This document shows, piece by piece, positions 24,509 through 36,400 of a stretch of DNA of 64,000 nt. The translations under genes were made by a program, and so were the position numbers. Origin of the DNA: Pisolithus tinctorius. Its lineage: Eukaryota > Basidiomycota > Agaricomycetes > Boletales > Pisolithaceae. The stretch lies in NCBI GenBank assembly GCA_024663395.1, contig JANFAH010000003.1, positions 3,100,001 to 3,164,000 on the forward strand, in the 5' to 3' direction. How positions within the stretch are numbered: the first letter of the stretch is position 1; each line of letters opens with the position of its first letter. Below the pieces are notes generated by a model. That model was not told the origin of the DNA and did no database searches. It worked only from the letters and a program-made list of their open reading frames with translations.

Positions 24509-24712
24509 TCAAAGGAAGATTACATAAACCAACACCCAGACTCTCATGTCCATGCCATCTGGCACTGCCAAGTATCTCACGTTCTCGTCTTTTTTCCTTC
24601 CAGTTGTTCTCCGTAAATACCCTGCTTTCTTACCCTTGTTGGGGCCATCGGAGTTCTGAACCGCATACAGTCGGAGACGAGGTGGTTTTTGATCATCAAA
24701 TGAGTGTGCCAT
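24509..24712 (-). CDS. Possible small basic protein (67 residues), doubtful
   Basis: An intact frame from ATG (24712) to TGA just upstream of CFD1, starting MAHSFDDQKPPRLRLYAVQN and rich in Lys/Arg, with a hydrophobic end. It has no recognised family. It may be a real small gene, the 5' leader of CFD1, or chance. Confidence 0.2.
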   Translation of the reverse strand: MAHSFDDQKPPRLRLYAVQNSDGPNKGKKAGYLRRTTGRKKDENVRYLAVPDGMDMRVWVLVYVIFL

Positions 24713-24959
24713 CTTTATAGGTCCCTCTAGGTCCTCGCATATGTGGCTGACAGTATATTTTGGTAAACACGAAGTAGCACCACCAGCTAGCTATTCATAC
24801 ATATCAGTCTAGGATGCAAAACACTTGAACACGAAGAAGGCCCTTCCACTGACTTGCCGCGAGATCTGTGCACGCCATCTTCAGGATTCCAGCCTGCTCA
24901 TTAGCAAACTGTCAACCAGAATCTGAGAAAGGTGAAGCGGTGCATGAGTCCATCGAACT

Positions 24960-25718
24960 TCATCGGTGGGTACCCTGCGAAACTTTGTCAACCGTACCCC
25001 AACGGCAGGAAAGGTGGTAGGCTAACCTTCCGAAACAGAACTGTGCCTGCTGGAATAAGAGAAGAGAGATAACCAACCAGAGGCGTGATCCCTGTCCAGC
25101 ACGTTTGTAGCCTATTTTTGTTGCAAGAGGCGCGTAGGTCGTGTAGAACCACAGTGCCCAGAGGAAAATCGCGCTCTCAACGATAAAATGTGCGACAGCG
25201 TGATCTAGCAGACCAGCGCCGTGCGCGCTCTGCTCCGGGGGGTAAAGCTTGATGTCTGTAGTAGTGATGGATGCGTCAAACCTACACTTGAGGTGAACCA
25301 CAGCAGCGCCCCGTACCGGGTCTGTGCGACGGAAGTTCGAGGAAGAAATGGCTGAAGGTCACACTGAATACGGCAGCTACTTCCTTGGCTTTCACTCTAC
25401 GATCCGACAGTAGTATGTATGCGGCAGTCAAAGCAACACCTGTGTATTGGTTATTCCATCGTCGAGAGATTTCCTTTGCAACTGACCTATGGCTGCTATT
25501 CCGACAAGGGAGTGACTGTAGGGATAATCGGTAGCATATGGGAAGCACCCCCCACGTCGTGCAGTTTCTTCATGCGCTTGAAAGCGCTCTATGCCGAACA
25601 AGTTGAGTATGAAGAAGGTGGCATCTGGAAGGAATCCTGCTAAAGTGAGCAGCCACAGGGGAACTCCTGGTGCGAACACCTTGGCCACCGGACCTGGAGC
25701 TACGTGTCCGATCCACAT
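24960..25718 (-). CDS. Multi-pass membrane protein with conserved His/Asp pattern, possibly YdjM-like
   Basis: The start MWIGHVAPGPVAKVFAPGVP is followed by a hydrophobic stretch (LWLLTLAGFLPDATFFILNL) and YPYSHSLVGIAAI, then over introns GVALTAAYILLSDRR, SHFFLELPSHRP, a segment with GLLDHAVAHFIVESAIFLWA, and LVISLLLFQQAQFCFG. Five or so membrane spans are likely. The spaced GH, PD, HS and SHR-D motifs recall the inner-membrane metal-dependent hydrolase family YdjM (PF04307), but I cannot confirm that by eye. Exon junctions near 25490, 25440 and 25330-25260 are approximate. It lies tail-to-head upstream of CFD1 with no obvious functional link. Confidence 0.6.
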
Positions 25719-26852
25719 TGTTCAATAAGATGAACTAGGGTGCCACCTGGAGATGAGATGAAGCATTGCGACGGTTTATATAGTACCGATTTTCAAACCA
25801 AGGGATCGACGTCATCGACGACGTCGAGAGACAACCACATTCGTCACGGTAGGGCGCACCGCCCCTAATTCGTTCGAACGTTCACCAACTTACCGGTCGA
25901 GTCGCCCATATGAGACTTACCGGTTACATTTTAGGCCTTCGAAGAGGGGCCCCACAAGTCCACGGCGGTGCAATAAATACGGTACGCCACACATACACCG
26001 GGTCGATCGTGTACCCAAGGACCCGTACTGCGCATTGGAATTTATCTAGCGGATGCCTGTGTCGCAGCCTGTATTAGTTAGCAGTTGCACTTACATGGAC
26101 ACTGGTCGTCTATTCACCCGGTTCCATAATCACGGATCCGGTCCACAACTCGAACGTCTTGGAGCGGACAGCTATGTACATAAGATGAGCACACGTGTGC
26201 ACGCCATGCCACCTGTATCCTGCTGATTACGCTGACGCGTATACGGAATGTTGTCGTACTAGTAATGATGCAAGATTATCGTGGATTTTAAGCTCCGCCG
26301 TTGTGTTGGTTGGCTGGTTCCCACGAAGCCTTGTCCTGCGTCGTCTCTCTGCGCTCTCCTCTTCGCCTCTTCTTTGGTCTCTCCCACTCATCTCCACCAC
26401 TGCTCATCTTCCCAACTCCTAGCTGACCTCCAGGGAGCTCCTCTCTACGTGACAAGCACCAGGTTTTTTTCTTCTTCCCCTCTCAGTGAGTCCACTTCAG
26501 TCCAGCCGTGTGGTTTTTGCAACCATCGCACCACATGTCCACTTGAGCGCCTCAAGGCGACCACGTTGCCTTTTGACTCCTCAGACGAGCGTGATACGTG
26601 AGGCCACCTCTGATCCTCTGGCCCGCTCTCCACTCCCTGGGGTAGCTGTGGCGCTTGTCTGAGTTCGCCATCCCGCAGTCCGGCCGGTTCTACACAGCAA
26701 GTAATGGAGAATCTGCTAACGAATCGAGACACTGCTTTACACACCTTTTCCACCTGCTTCTTGTTATTTTAGCTTTCTTGCATGCCCTAGCTCTGCATAC
26801 TCACTCTGTTGTCCAGCCGTATCATCAGCCCCGTCGTACAGTCATTGCTACC
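25719..26852. promoter_or_regulatory. Divergent upstream region of the membrane protein and casein kinase 1 genes, with CT-rich leader
   Basis: About 1.1 kb without a convincing gene. The part from roughly 26330 to 26480 is strongly pyrimidine-rich on the plus strand, a feature of promoters and leaders of highly expressed fungal genes, and sits upstream of the CK1 start. A GACGTC-containing stretch (about 25807-25826) and a repeated CTTACCGGT (near 25890 and 25917) may be regulatory; function is inference. Confidence 0.4.
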
Positions 26853-28113
26853 ATGACAGACAACCCAACCCATAGACTTGACCTCCGTGTCGGTGGAAAG
26901 TACAGGCTCGGCAAGAAGATAGGCTCGGGCTCATTCGGTACGCAGGGTCATTGTGTGCTTGAATGCATGCCCACCCTAACCACTCCCCAGGTGACATCTA
27001 TCTCGGAATCAACATCATCTCCGGCGAAGAAGTGGCCATCAAGCTCGAGTCTGTCAAAGCAAAGCACCCTCAGTTGGAATACGAGTCCAAAGTTTACAAG
27101 ACTCTGGCCGGTGGTGTCGGCGTTCCGTTTGTCAGGTGGTTCGGCACAGAGTGTGACTACAACGCGATGGTCTTGGACTTGCTCGGTCCGTCCCTCGAGG
27201 ACCTCTTCAACTTCTGCAGCCGCAAGTTTAGCCTTAAGACCGTGCTGTTGCTGGCTGACCAGTTGGTTCGTAAACACATTTTGATCTTTTTCCCATCTAA
27301 TTTCACATCTCCAGATCTCTCGTATCGAGTATATTCATTCTCGCAACTTTATCCATCGCGACATCAAGCCCGACAACTTCTTGATGGGGATCGGGAAACG
27401 AGGCAACCAAGTCAACATTATTGACTTTGGTCTTGCAAAGAAGTACCGTGACCCCAAGACTCATCTGCACATCCCGTACAGGGAGAACAAGAATCTCACA
27501 GGGACCGCCCGCTATACTTCGATCAACACTCACTTGGGCGTCGAACAGGCCCGCCGGGATGATCTGGAGTCCCTTGCTTACGTGCTCATGTATTTCCTCC
27601 GTGGCGCACTTCCCTGGCAGGGCCTCAAGGCTGCCACCAAGAAGCAGAAGTACGATCGTATCATGGAGAAGAAGATGACTACTCCCACGGATTTGCTGTG
27701 CCGCGGCTTCCCCAATGAATTTGGCATATTCCTCAATTACACTCGTGCACTTCGGTTCGACGACAAGCCCGACTACTCCTATCTCCGCAAGCTCTTCCGT
27801 GACCTCTTCGTTCGCGAGGGCTTCCAGTATGACTACGTCTTCGACTGGAGCGTTCAGCGCGGTGCTCCCGAGGACGGTAGTGCCGGCACGAGTCAGAAGG
27901 CGAGCGCTGGCAGAAGAAAGGTGGTCCAAGAGGAAGAAGACCACCGTGCCAGTGACAGGATGTAGGTGCCGCACCCATTTCCTTTGTTGTTGTTTGACTC
28001 TCTAAATCGTCGCTAGGCTTCGTTCGCAGACCCGTCAGCTGCAAGCCAATGCTGCTGGTACTGTAGGCCAACAACGTGGTGCAACTCGTGGAAGGGAAGG
28101 TGATATTTGGTAA
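26853..28113 (+). CDS. Casein kinase 1, delta/epsilon type (Hrr25/Hhp1-like)
   Basis: A Ser/Thr kinase of the CK1 family acting in DNA repair, vesicle traffic and growth control. Four exons in phase: 26853-26938, 26992-27265, 27315-27961 and 28017-28113, 367 residues. Motifs: glycine loop GSGSFGDIYLG, lysine in [15 protein letters not shown], catalytic [20 protein letters not shown], and the CK1 signature [19 protein letters not shown] followed by [16 protein letters not shown] and [10 protein letters not shown]. The kinase domain ends at FDWSVQRG; the tail is short, Arg/Gln-rich and lacks a C-terminal cysteine pair, so it is the soluble delta/epsilon kind rather than the membrane-anchored Yck kind. 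Start chosen at ATGACAGAC, which gives the normal short N-terminus. Confidence 0.95.
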
Positions 28114-30158
28114 TGGACATGTTCATACTTTCTGATTTGCGCGGGGCACGCCCTGGGTGCGACCGAGATTGGGGGCGGAGGGAAGTGGTGAGGTTACTCG
28201 GTCGCGGTTGGTCAAAGTTTGCAGTTGGGATGGCGGACCCGGTGGGTCGTTCTGCGGTGGAATTGGGGTTATTGTAGGGCACCTCCCGCCCTTGCGGCTG
28301 GCCCGATGCGTTACTCGTTCTCGGTGACGGTTCAGCACCTCAAGTCTTGTCGAACCTACGGTTCCGTTCGATGTCCGCTATCGATTCGTCTGTTCCACGG
28401 TACAACGGGATCGCCATCGCATCCGAATTGATCATTCTGTATAGCACGGACGCTCTTTTCTTTCAAGCTACCCTGATCTCCCTCTGGGGAATGAGAAGGG
28501 TGGCTGTCTATTCCATTCTTGCTTTCCAGACTTATCCCCTTCAGCGCCGTCCTCATACACAACATATACTACTATATTTGCTTCTTCATGTCCCTTCCAT
28601 GCCCGTATACGCTCTTTTTTGCGCGCCCCTGTTTTCCATTGTGTGGTTGCTTTTGTTCACGCATTTGTTGTCCTTCTGTCTTCCCTTTCACTAGGATGTC
28701 TTTCCAGTGAAGGCGAGTAGGCGGAAGAGGGCGCCGAGTCGAGATAGTGGTAGGAGATATGACTGGCTTTTATGAAAGAACGAACTTATGTTTTGATACG
28801 CCTACTTGCGACTTAGTAGTGTGGTAGGACTCTCCATACACATTAGCCTAGCTTGGGAATTATCAAAGCCATAACTCTTATTTATCGTTGCAGAGATCTT
28901 GCTGCAGTCACCGATCACACAGCATCATGGAGACAACAACACAGATTTCTGTACGCTATACATTGACAAGATAACATACAGGCTCAAGGCCATAACTAAA
29001 CCTCGAGACTTTATGAGGGACCTGGGGTAATTAATTTTGAACGACTATGTGCTTGGCAGTCTTGTGGTCCTACGACAGGGTTGGGACTGCGGGGGACGAT
29101 GTCCCGGCAGTAAGCCGCGGTTCGTTCGTCAGGCACCAGCTACTGGCATTGCACAGCGACGCTGCAACAGCCGCCGTCAGTTGCGGGGATGGGAAAGAGA
29201 AGGATGGCAGGGACGTACAGAGCCGTAGCTCCCATAGGCAAGCACAACTGGTTAAGCAAAAGAGTCAGTGATGACACTCGTCGCAAGCAAATCGACGAGG
29301 TACTTACTCCGGTGTTACCCAGCGTGCATCACCTTTCCACTCTCACATTCAGGAGGGCGCCCTCAAGAGTGCAAGAAATATCGAGTCGACACGGACTGGA
29401 TACCATGCATGGGTGATGAGCACGGATAGCAAATAGAAGGAGTGCCTACCTTGTGTCCATGAAACAACCCGGGGTCACAAGCATTGTTCCCAAGGAAAGA
29501 AAGGAAGACCCGGTCGACCAGCGCTTTATAGGTCATCCTCGCTCACTTCAGGGGAGGCCAGTCCTTCCCAAAAGGACAAAACACCAAGATTGATCCAAGC
29601 CCACCCCTATAAAGTACGTACTACATACAGCATCTCATCACTGATGGCTATCGTGATAAAAGCTAAAAGCGCAGTGCTTCCCACGTAAGTTCATTGGCAT
29701 GTTCTATCGCAGAAATCGTGCACAAATCATCCTTCAAAACGTCTGTACTCAGCACATAGACGCTCGTTTGATTTAACCCAGTGCCTTTTGGTGTCCCTTC
29801 CGTTTCTCAATATGTGATTCCGCGGAGTGGCGGAAGAAGGCCAGGGCTCAACTTCAGAACGTCAGCGATCTTCGACAGAACACGGAGGTCCGTTAGAAGA
29901 ATAATGTGGGAGCAAGTTCGGTACTTCATTCCATTTGTAGAGGACGTCTGCTCGGCATACTACAATTTTGATCAGTTCCTGTGCGCGAGGCAAATGGAAT
30001 AAAGGCAATTTCGGCTGACTGGCAACAGCGAACCGGTCCTCTGTTGATCTCCGCCATATTGAACACGCCAAGGCCTCCTGTCCCAAGCGTTCCAAACGGC
30101 TTGTTGCATGCCGCCATCAACAGATCGAATGTGTCTCGTAAGACGCATCGAAAAAGGA
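28114..30158. other. Gene-poor 2 kb region
   Basis: No protein family recognised on either strand. It includes two outward-facing TATAAA elements about 80 bp apart (minus strand at 29530-29525, plus strand at 29608-29613). One doubtful cysteine-containing gene model is listed separately at 29070-29484. The first 600 bp is pyrimidine-rich and is probably 3' UTR and spacer of the CK1 gene. Confidence 0.4.
29070..29484 (-). CDS. Doubtful small cysteine-containing protein (three exons)
   Basis: A TATAAA box (29530-29525) lies about 40 bp upstream of an ATG at 29484. Two GT-AG introns (about 54 and 85 nt, the second with a CTGAC branch-like motif) connect three short exons into a frame of about 90 residues with some eight cysteines, ending with TAG at 29072-29070. 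There is no clear signal peptide and no recognised family. The model is internally consistent but could be chance. Confidence 0.2.
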
Positions 30159-31750
30159 CTAAACCCATTGTACAATGCTACTAGGCGCCAGCCAGAAAGG
30201 TTTCAGTGTACCTGGCAGGTCAAGTCCTACGACTTTCCCCTCTTCATTAAACCTTGCACCATTCTCCACCAGTGCCAAGATAAGTCGAGGAATGGCAGCT
30301 GCTGTGCCGTTGAGCGTGTGTGCAAATGCTGTCGCTGACTGTGACGACCCATGGGTGGAAGGTCCATTGGCAGAAGCTTGGGGTGCAGCAGGTCGACGAT
30401 AACGAATATGTAAACGGCGAGCCTGATAGTCGGTACAGTTCGACGTCGAAGAAATCTCGCCCCAGCGTCCACGACCAGGCATCCAAGCTTCCATATCATA
30501 CTTCCTAAATGCGCTGGCACCTAGTTCCTCGGTCGGCATGTCTAGGACGCTGAACACGATACTCGTCAAGATGAAGCTTTGGCGACAACGCAACCACCCT
30601 TACCGAAATGGTATCCCCAATCCCTCAAATATCACCGTCTGAACACGTCGAAATTCTTCCATGATACGCTCGCTGTCATCGTCTTCGCATACAGAAAAAA
30701 GTTCTACCTTCGTGAACTGATGAACACGGTATAGGCCTCGGGTATCTGCGCCTCGGGAGCCTGCCTCTGCTCGGAAAGCCCGACCAAGTCCAACGACTTT
30801 CATTGGCAGGGTATTTTCAGGAAATATCTTATTTGCGAACATGCCAGCCAATGGTATTTCCGCGGTTCCTGAGAGTACAAGCTCAGGATGTGAGTCAGCA
30901 ATGAAGTACGTTTGAGAAGCAGAGCTGCTGGATTGCTGGTCTCTGGGTTGGAAACCGCACCGGGAGGCAATATCCTCACGAACAACATCCGGTGTCGTAA
31001 CAAACTTGAAGCCATGTTTGAGAGCGATCGAGATAGCGTAGTTTGTCAAAGCACTTTCAAGCAGTGCAGCCTCCCCCTGCAAGTAATACCATGATGATCC
31101 TGTAACGACTGCTGCCGACTCGAAGTCAAATAGAGCCAGAGCCCGCCCAACTTCCGTGTGGTCGCGGTCAGCACTGGCGGGCATTGGGGGAGGGCCGTAA
31201 GTAGATAGGACAGTGGCGGTATCCTCTGGGCCAATGGGGGCATCAGGATGCGTATCGTTCGGAAGTTGTAATGCGAGGTTCAGGAGCGTTTCTTCAGCTG
31301 CAGCCAGGTTCTCCTCAAGTTGTGTGATCTCCGCCTTCAGTGTCTTAGCCTCCCCTAGTAAAAATTGCTTTTCCGTTGGATCTTTGATCATACGAATGCG
31401 GTCGCCTATGGTGGATCGCAAGTGACGTTTCATACTAAGCTGACTAGATAATTCCTTCTGTTCCGCGTGCGTGCGCGCGATGGATTGGAGAGCGCCGACT
31501 GGTAAGGGATATTTCCTGTTAAACGCATTATGTGATTTATACACTATGGATTCAGAGATGGCATTGTAGTCGAGTCTGGGCTTTGGAAGGACCGCTGTGT
31601 CGGAGACAGACTTCGAGTATGACCGACGACCTTATGGTGTTTTGTTAGGCAACGAATTCTTTCGATGATGCCGAATTTACCTGGTTGAAAGGCCGAGCAG
31701 AGACAACGGCTGCGCCATTTGGAAACGGTCCACCGCAGGATGGTGGACAT
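30159..31750 (-). CDS. Seryl-tRNA synthetase, mitochondrial type
   Basis: Class II synthetase that charges tRNA-Ser. Exon 1 (from ATG 31750) is a basic, Arg/Ser-rich presequence ([20 protein letters not shown]) typical of mitochondrial import. Intron 1 (about 31681-31631) leads to [26 protein letters not shown] and a helical coiled-coil arm region (about 31440-31260). Catalytic motif 2 is [20 protein letters not shown] followed by FTKVE. A second intron at about 30599-30560 leads to [20 protein letters not shown] and [15 protein letters not shown]. Motif 3 is [20 protein letters not shown], with AAAIPR in place of the usual GLAVGR form. The end ([12 protein letters not shown]) is normal. The presequence and divergent motifs fit the organellar enzyme (yeast Dia4, human SARS2). 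Confidence 0.9.
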
Positions 31751-31863
31751 GTCGAGCAAACAATTTGGGAGTATGAAACGCGGGCCGTCACGGGGCCGTC
31801 ACGGGGTTCTTGAAGTCAGTCCTCAGCGAACGCGTCTCGCGTCGGGCTCAAGTGTTATATATC
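31751..31863. promoter_or_regulatory. 113-bp bidirectional promoter between SerRS and RFC4, with an MluI cell-cycle box
   Basis: The two ATG codons face away from each other with 113 bp between. The interval holds ACGCGT at 31830-31835, the MCB element bound by MBF/SBF factors at G1/S in fungi and typical of replication genes such as RFC subunits, and an 11-bp tandem repeat (31783-31804) that contains two CGTCA half sites. No TATA box is seen. The role in RFC4 expression is an inference from known fungal cell-cycle control. Confidence 0.55.
31783..31804. repeat. 11-bp perfect tandem repeat, two copies, in bidirectional promoter
   Basis: GGCCGTCACGG occurs twice head to tail. Each copy carries a CGTCA motif. 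It could be a paired factor-binding site or a recent slippage duplication. Confidence 0.8.
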
Positions 31864-33296
31864 ATGGCATCCAAGGGAAAGCTTCCAGACAATGGAACCA
31901 CAGCCGTGGCCTACGAACTCCCCTGGTAATCCCTTCAACGTACTGCGTCACACACTAGCAGGTAACGAGTGTCCTCCAGGGTCGAAAAGTACAGGCCAAT
32001 CACTTTGGACGACGTAGTAGGCAACACGGAAACGATTGAGCGCTTGAAGGTAATAGCAAAGGAAGGAAACTGTCCGCACATAATCCTCTCCGTGTGTCAA
32101 GCTTTCGCGTTATCTTAGGCTGGTCTTCGTGACACTCTGCCTGCAGGGGTTGCCCGGTATTGGCAAAACAACGAGCATCCATTGTCTTGCACATCAACTT
32201 CTCGGGGATGCATACAAAGAGGGTGTACTCGAGTTGAATGCCTCAGACGAGAGGTCCGTTGTCCTACACTAATGTGCAAGTCGACTGATCCATGAATGCC
32301 ACAAAGAGGTATCGACGTAGTACGAAATAAGATCAAGGCCTTCGCCCAGAAAAAGGTGACCCTCCCACCGGGAAGGCACAAAATTGTGATACTGGATGAG
32401 GCGGACAGGTGAGGTGTCTAGCACTGAGCGGCGATCCATCCTCACTCTCAATAGCATGACGCCTGGTGCTCAACAAGCTCTTCGCCGCACCATGGAAATA
32501 TTCTCGAATACCACGCGATTCTGCCTCGCGTGCAACATGTCAAACAAAATTATCGAGCCCATTCAAAGTCGATGCGCCATCCTTCGCTACTCAAAGCTGC
32601 GGGACAGTGAAATACTGAAACGGTTATTGGAGATTTGTGAAATGGAGAAGGTGAGTCCGAACGGCACATATCCTGCGTATTTGTTGATGACGGTGACTCC
32701 AGGTCCAATATAACGATGATGGTTTGACAGCACTCGTCTTCACATCCGAGGGCGACATGCGCCAAGCTATTAACAATTTACAGTCGACACACTCAGGCTT
32801 CGGTTTCTTATCAGGTGAAAATGTGTTCAAAGTTTGCGATCAGCCCCACCCTGTGATCGTCCAAACTATCATCCGCGCTTGTATAAAAGGCGACATCGAT
32901 TCGGCAATGGAAAAGCTAAATGAACTTTGGCAACAGGGGTATAGCGCAGTTGACATCGTCGTGACGATGTTCAGAGTAACGAAAACATTTGATGAGTGAG
33001 CCAGAAACATGTGGAAGGGTGGTAGAGGCTAATATGTCACTTCAGGTTGCCTGAGTATACCAAGCTTGAGTACATCAAGGTAAGCACCCTCCCCAATGAC
33101 GACCAGTAGTTGGCTAACTATCGTTAGGAAATCGGATTCACACACATGCGGGTACTTGAGGGCGTTGGCACCATCATCCAACTTGGCGGGCTATTGGCTC
33201 GACTGTGCAAATTGGTACGGTGCAAACTTTTTCTCCATGGAGCAGTACCGTTGACAGAGCATCAAGAACATCAAGCCTGAGCTATTTCAGTTCTAG
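31864..33296 (+). CDS. RFC4: Replication factor C subunit 4 (yeast Rfc4, human RFC2 orthologue)
   Basis: An AAA+ subunit of the clamp loader that puts PCNA on DNA. The gene is cut into nine short exons whose phases all agree, ending at TAG 33294-33296. Motifs: [19 protein letters not shown], Walker [34 protein letters not shown], Walker [41 protein letters not shown] with the SRC arginine finger, [14 protein letters not shown], and the C-terminal [15 protein letters not shown]. The spelling [18 protein letters not shown] and [11 protein letters not shown] match the Rfc4 branch rather than Rfc2, 3 or 5. Length is about 340 residues, normal for the family. It shares a 113-bp promoter with the SerRS gene. 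Confidence 0.94.
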
Positions 33297-33482
33297 ATAA
33301 ATTTACTATAGAGGAGACCTGCTACTAATGGTATTCGAATCATAGTGTTGAGTATGAGAGGATGTGACGATGTAGCTAAGATAGGGGCATTTGTCCGAAA
33401 ATGGTAATCATTGGCATCGACGCTGGCTTGACTTCTGTTACAGTACAGTTGCAAGTCGCTGGTCCTTGCCAAAGACCGCAGA

Positions 33483-36400
33483 ATGGAACAACTTGGAGAT
33501 ATAATCCAGCAGATTCTTAATCCTGTTCGTGATGACGCAGATGCTATCTTGGAGGATATCGGCCTAGGAACCGTCCCGTCCACTCAGGCAGTTCATGATG
33601 AGATCGAACGGAAACTACTTTCTCCTCTAGATATCCTACCGGAGCATTGGCTTCCCACTTACCAAGTGTATGACTTTTCTTAGATGGTTTGTGCGACATT
33701 GACCTTTCTCGGCGCAGGCATTGGAAACATGATGTCCATATACCCTCTCTATTGTCGCTCGCTCCTGCTCCCCCACCAACGAGCTTGCAATTTGTCCGTG
33801 CTGGATTAGACGGCCACGTAACTGGCTATGTCGAAGTGCGTTGTCGAGGTTTATCATGCTTTCCGTGATCTGAATTCACTCAGGCCCCCAATCCTCGTGT
33901 TGCCACCGCGCTGACATCCAGCTCGATGAACCGAGCCCCCGCGCCTCCCGCAAATTTTGTTCGGGGAAAATCAAGTTACATTCCTTTTCAACCAGGTGGC
34001 CTAGATGATGTGTTGTTATCCTCAAAGACTGGGCAACCAAACGAGAGAGGACTGAGAACCGTAGCTCCTGGGTTATCTAGGGGCTTACGACTCCCTGGCG
34101 ACGAAGTCGACGACGAGACTCTTGATGCGTTGGAGGAATCACTGCGACCGAAAGCTGCTGCTGGTGACCTCGTGATTGTACTTCCTCTTCTGCTACTTCA
34201 GAACCGTCTGATACCGTCACTCTTAGGGCGATGGCTTCCTGGTAGACGACGAACAACGTATTGACTCGGGAATATCCCAGAACGGTCGCCTAACCGAGGT
34301 GGATGAGTTACTACCAGCGGATGTGAGGTGAACGTGACTCCCCATGCTTGTATCGCTTACGCCCAGTTTCAGCGATCCCTTCTCCGACCAACAAAAACAG
34401 GTCGCGTGAAGCGTTCCAAAGCAGCGAAGCGTGAATGGGCCCATGAGGTCGACATCGGAAAACCGATGACCAACTTCCACAAACTTGTTCCGGTGATGGC
34501 GCACAAGGTAGTCCTTCTGCGTGGTGGTGTGAACATACGACGTGTTCATGCTCCTCTTTCACAAGTATCCCTTTGAACTGGATACCTTTCAAAAGGAAGC
34601 AGTTTACCATCTCGAGATGGGCGACTCAGTGTTTGTTGCTGCTCACACTTCCGCTGGAAAGACAGTCGTTGCGGAATATGCTATTGCGCTGGCAGAGAAA
34701 CATATGACTAGGTATTTGCTTTCGTCCATGAGGAAAGTCTCTTTTTCCACCTCGATCTCAGGGCAATATACACATCTCCTATCAAAGCTCTATCGAACCA
34801 GAAGTTCCGTGACTTCAAGCAGACTTTCGGTACTTCTTCAGTCGGCATTCTCACCGGAGATGTCCAAATAAATCCAGAGGCTAACTGTCTAGTTATGACT
34901 ACTGAGATCCTTCGTAGCATGCTTTACAAGGGTGCCGACCTCATCCGAGATGTGGAGTTCGTAATCTTTGATGAGGTTCACTATGTCAACGATGCAGAGG
35001 TGAAATATACCCTTTTCTGGCTGTATCCTGTTCGCTAATCCGTGCCTGACGCGCAGCGAGGCGTTGTATGGGAAGAAGTTATCATAATGTTACCTGACCA
35101 TGTCAGCATTATACTGCTTTCGGCAACTGTGCCGAACACCAAGGAATTTGCAGATTGGGTTGGGTCTGTTGTTCTCATCCTTCCCGGCAACTTGGTGCAG
35201 TAACTCACCGCCCATCAGACGCACAAAGAAGAAAGACATCTATGTCATTTCCACCTTTCAACGCCCAGTACCTTTGGAGTTTTACATCTATGCAGGCAGG
35301 GATATGTTCAAGATCCTGGATGCCAGACGTAACTGGCTTTCTGAAGGGTACTTATTGAAATCTCGAAAATCTATTTTTGGCTGACGTGAAGCGCCTGCAG
35401 ATACAAGGAAGCATCTGAGGCACTCAAGAGGAAGCAAGACAAAGAGAGGGAAGCGGCTGGACTTCCCCCCCTACAGCGAGGTGGCGCGCGTGGAGCAGCA
35501 CAACGTGGACAACGAGGCGCAGCTGGGGGGCGCGGAAATCATCAGGGGTCTTCGTCACGTGGACCTGCAGCCCGTGGTCGCGGGGCTGGAGGTCCTTCGC
35601 GCACCATTCATACTGGTGCAGATAAGAACTTATATGTCCATCTAGTAAACCATTTACAGAAGAAGGGGCTCCTCCCCGTCGTCGTATTCACACTTTCAAA
35701 AAAGAAATGTGGAGAGCACGCCAATACATTGTCGAACGCCGACCTCTGCACTTCCGCGGAAAAAAGTGAAGTCCATGTCACGATGGAGAAGGCGTTGTCC
35801 AGACTGAAAGGTGATTTCTGCGTCACTAATGGGTCGTAGCCTTATTCAGTTCTTCAGGTTCGGACAAAAAATTGCCACAGATAGCTGAGATGCGCTCTCT
35901 TTTATCCCGTGGTATTGGCGTGCATCACGGTGGGCTCCTTCCAATTGTCAAAGAGGTAAATAATCGCTACCCTGTTTCGACAACACTCATATTCCCTACA
36001 GGTGGTAGAACTCTTGTTTTCTCGGGGACTTGTTAAAGTTCTGTTCGCCACCGAGACGTTTGCGATGGTAAGGTGGCACTATCTCTACCTGGTGGGTCTA
36101 ATAAGGCTGCCCTGGACAGGGCGTCAATATGCCTGCAAAATGCGTAGTATTCTCCAGCACCCGAAAGCATGACGGGCGAAATTTTCGTCAAATACTCCCA
36201 GGAGAATGCACACAGATGGCTGGTCGTGCTGGTCGGCGCGGACTTGATTCGACAGGGACCGTGATTATTGTCGCAGGCAATGAGTTACCGGAGGTAAGCA
36301 GTTCCTTTCCCTGAATTTTTGTGATTTTGAAGTGCATGGACAGCAAGGAGACCTGAGCAATATGATCCGTGGAACGCCAGCAAAGTTACAGTCACAGTTC

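Noticed and set aside
27303..27974. 223-codon open frame on the minus strand
   Set aside because: Fully antisense to the CK1 kinase exon; Leu/Val/Glu-rich composition is the mirror of the kinase codons.
31926..33290. Stops inside the RFC4 reading
   Set aside because: Every stop falls in a short GT-AG intron whose removal restores the conserved Rfc4 sequence.
34367..34440. Apparent frameshift in SKI2
   Set aside because: It arises only if the donor GTGAAC is chosen; using GTGAGG at 34323 gives an in-phase exon with family-like sequence.
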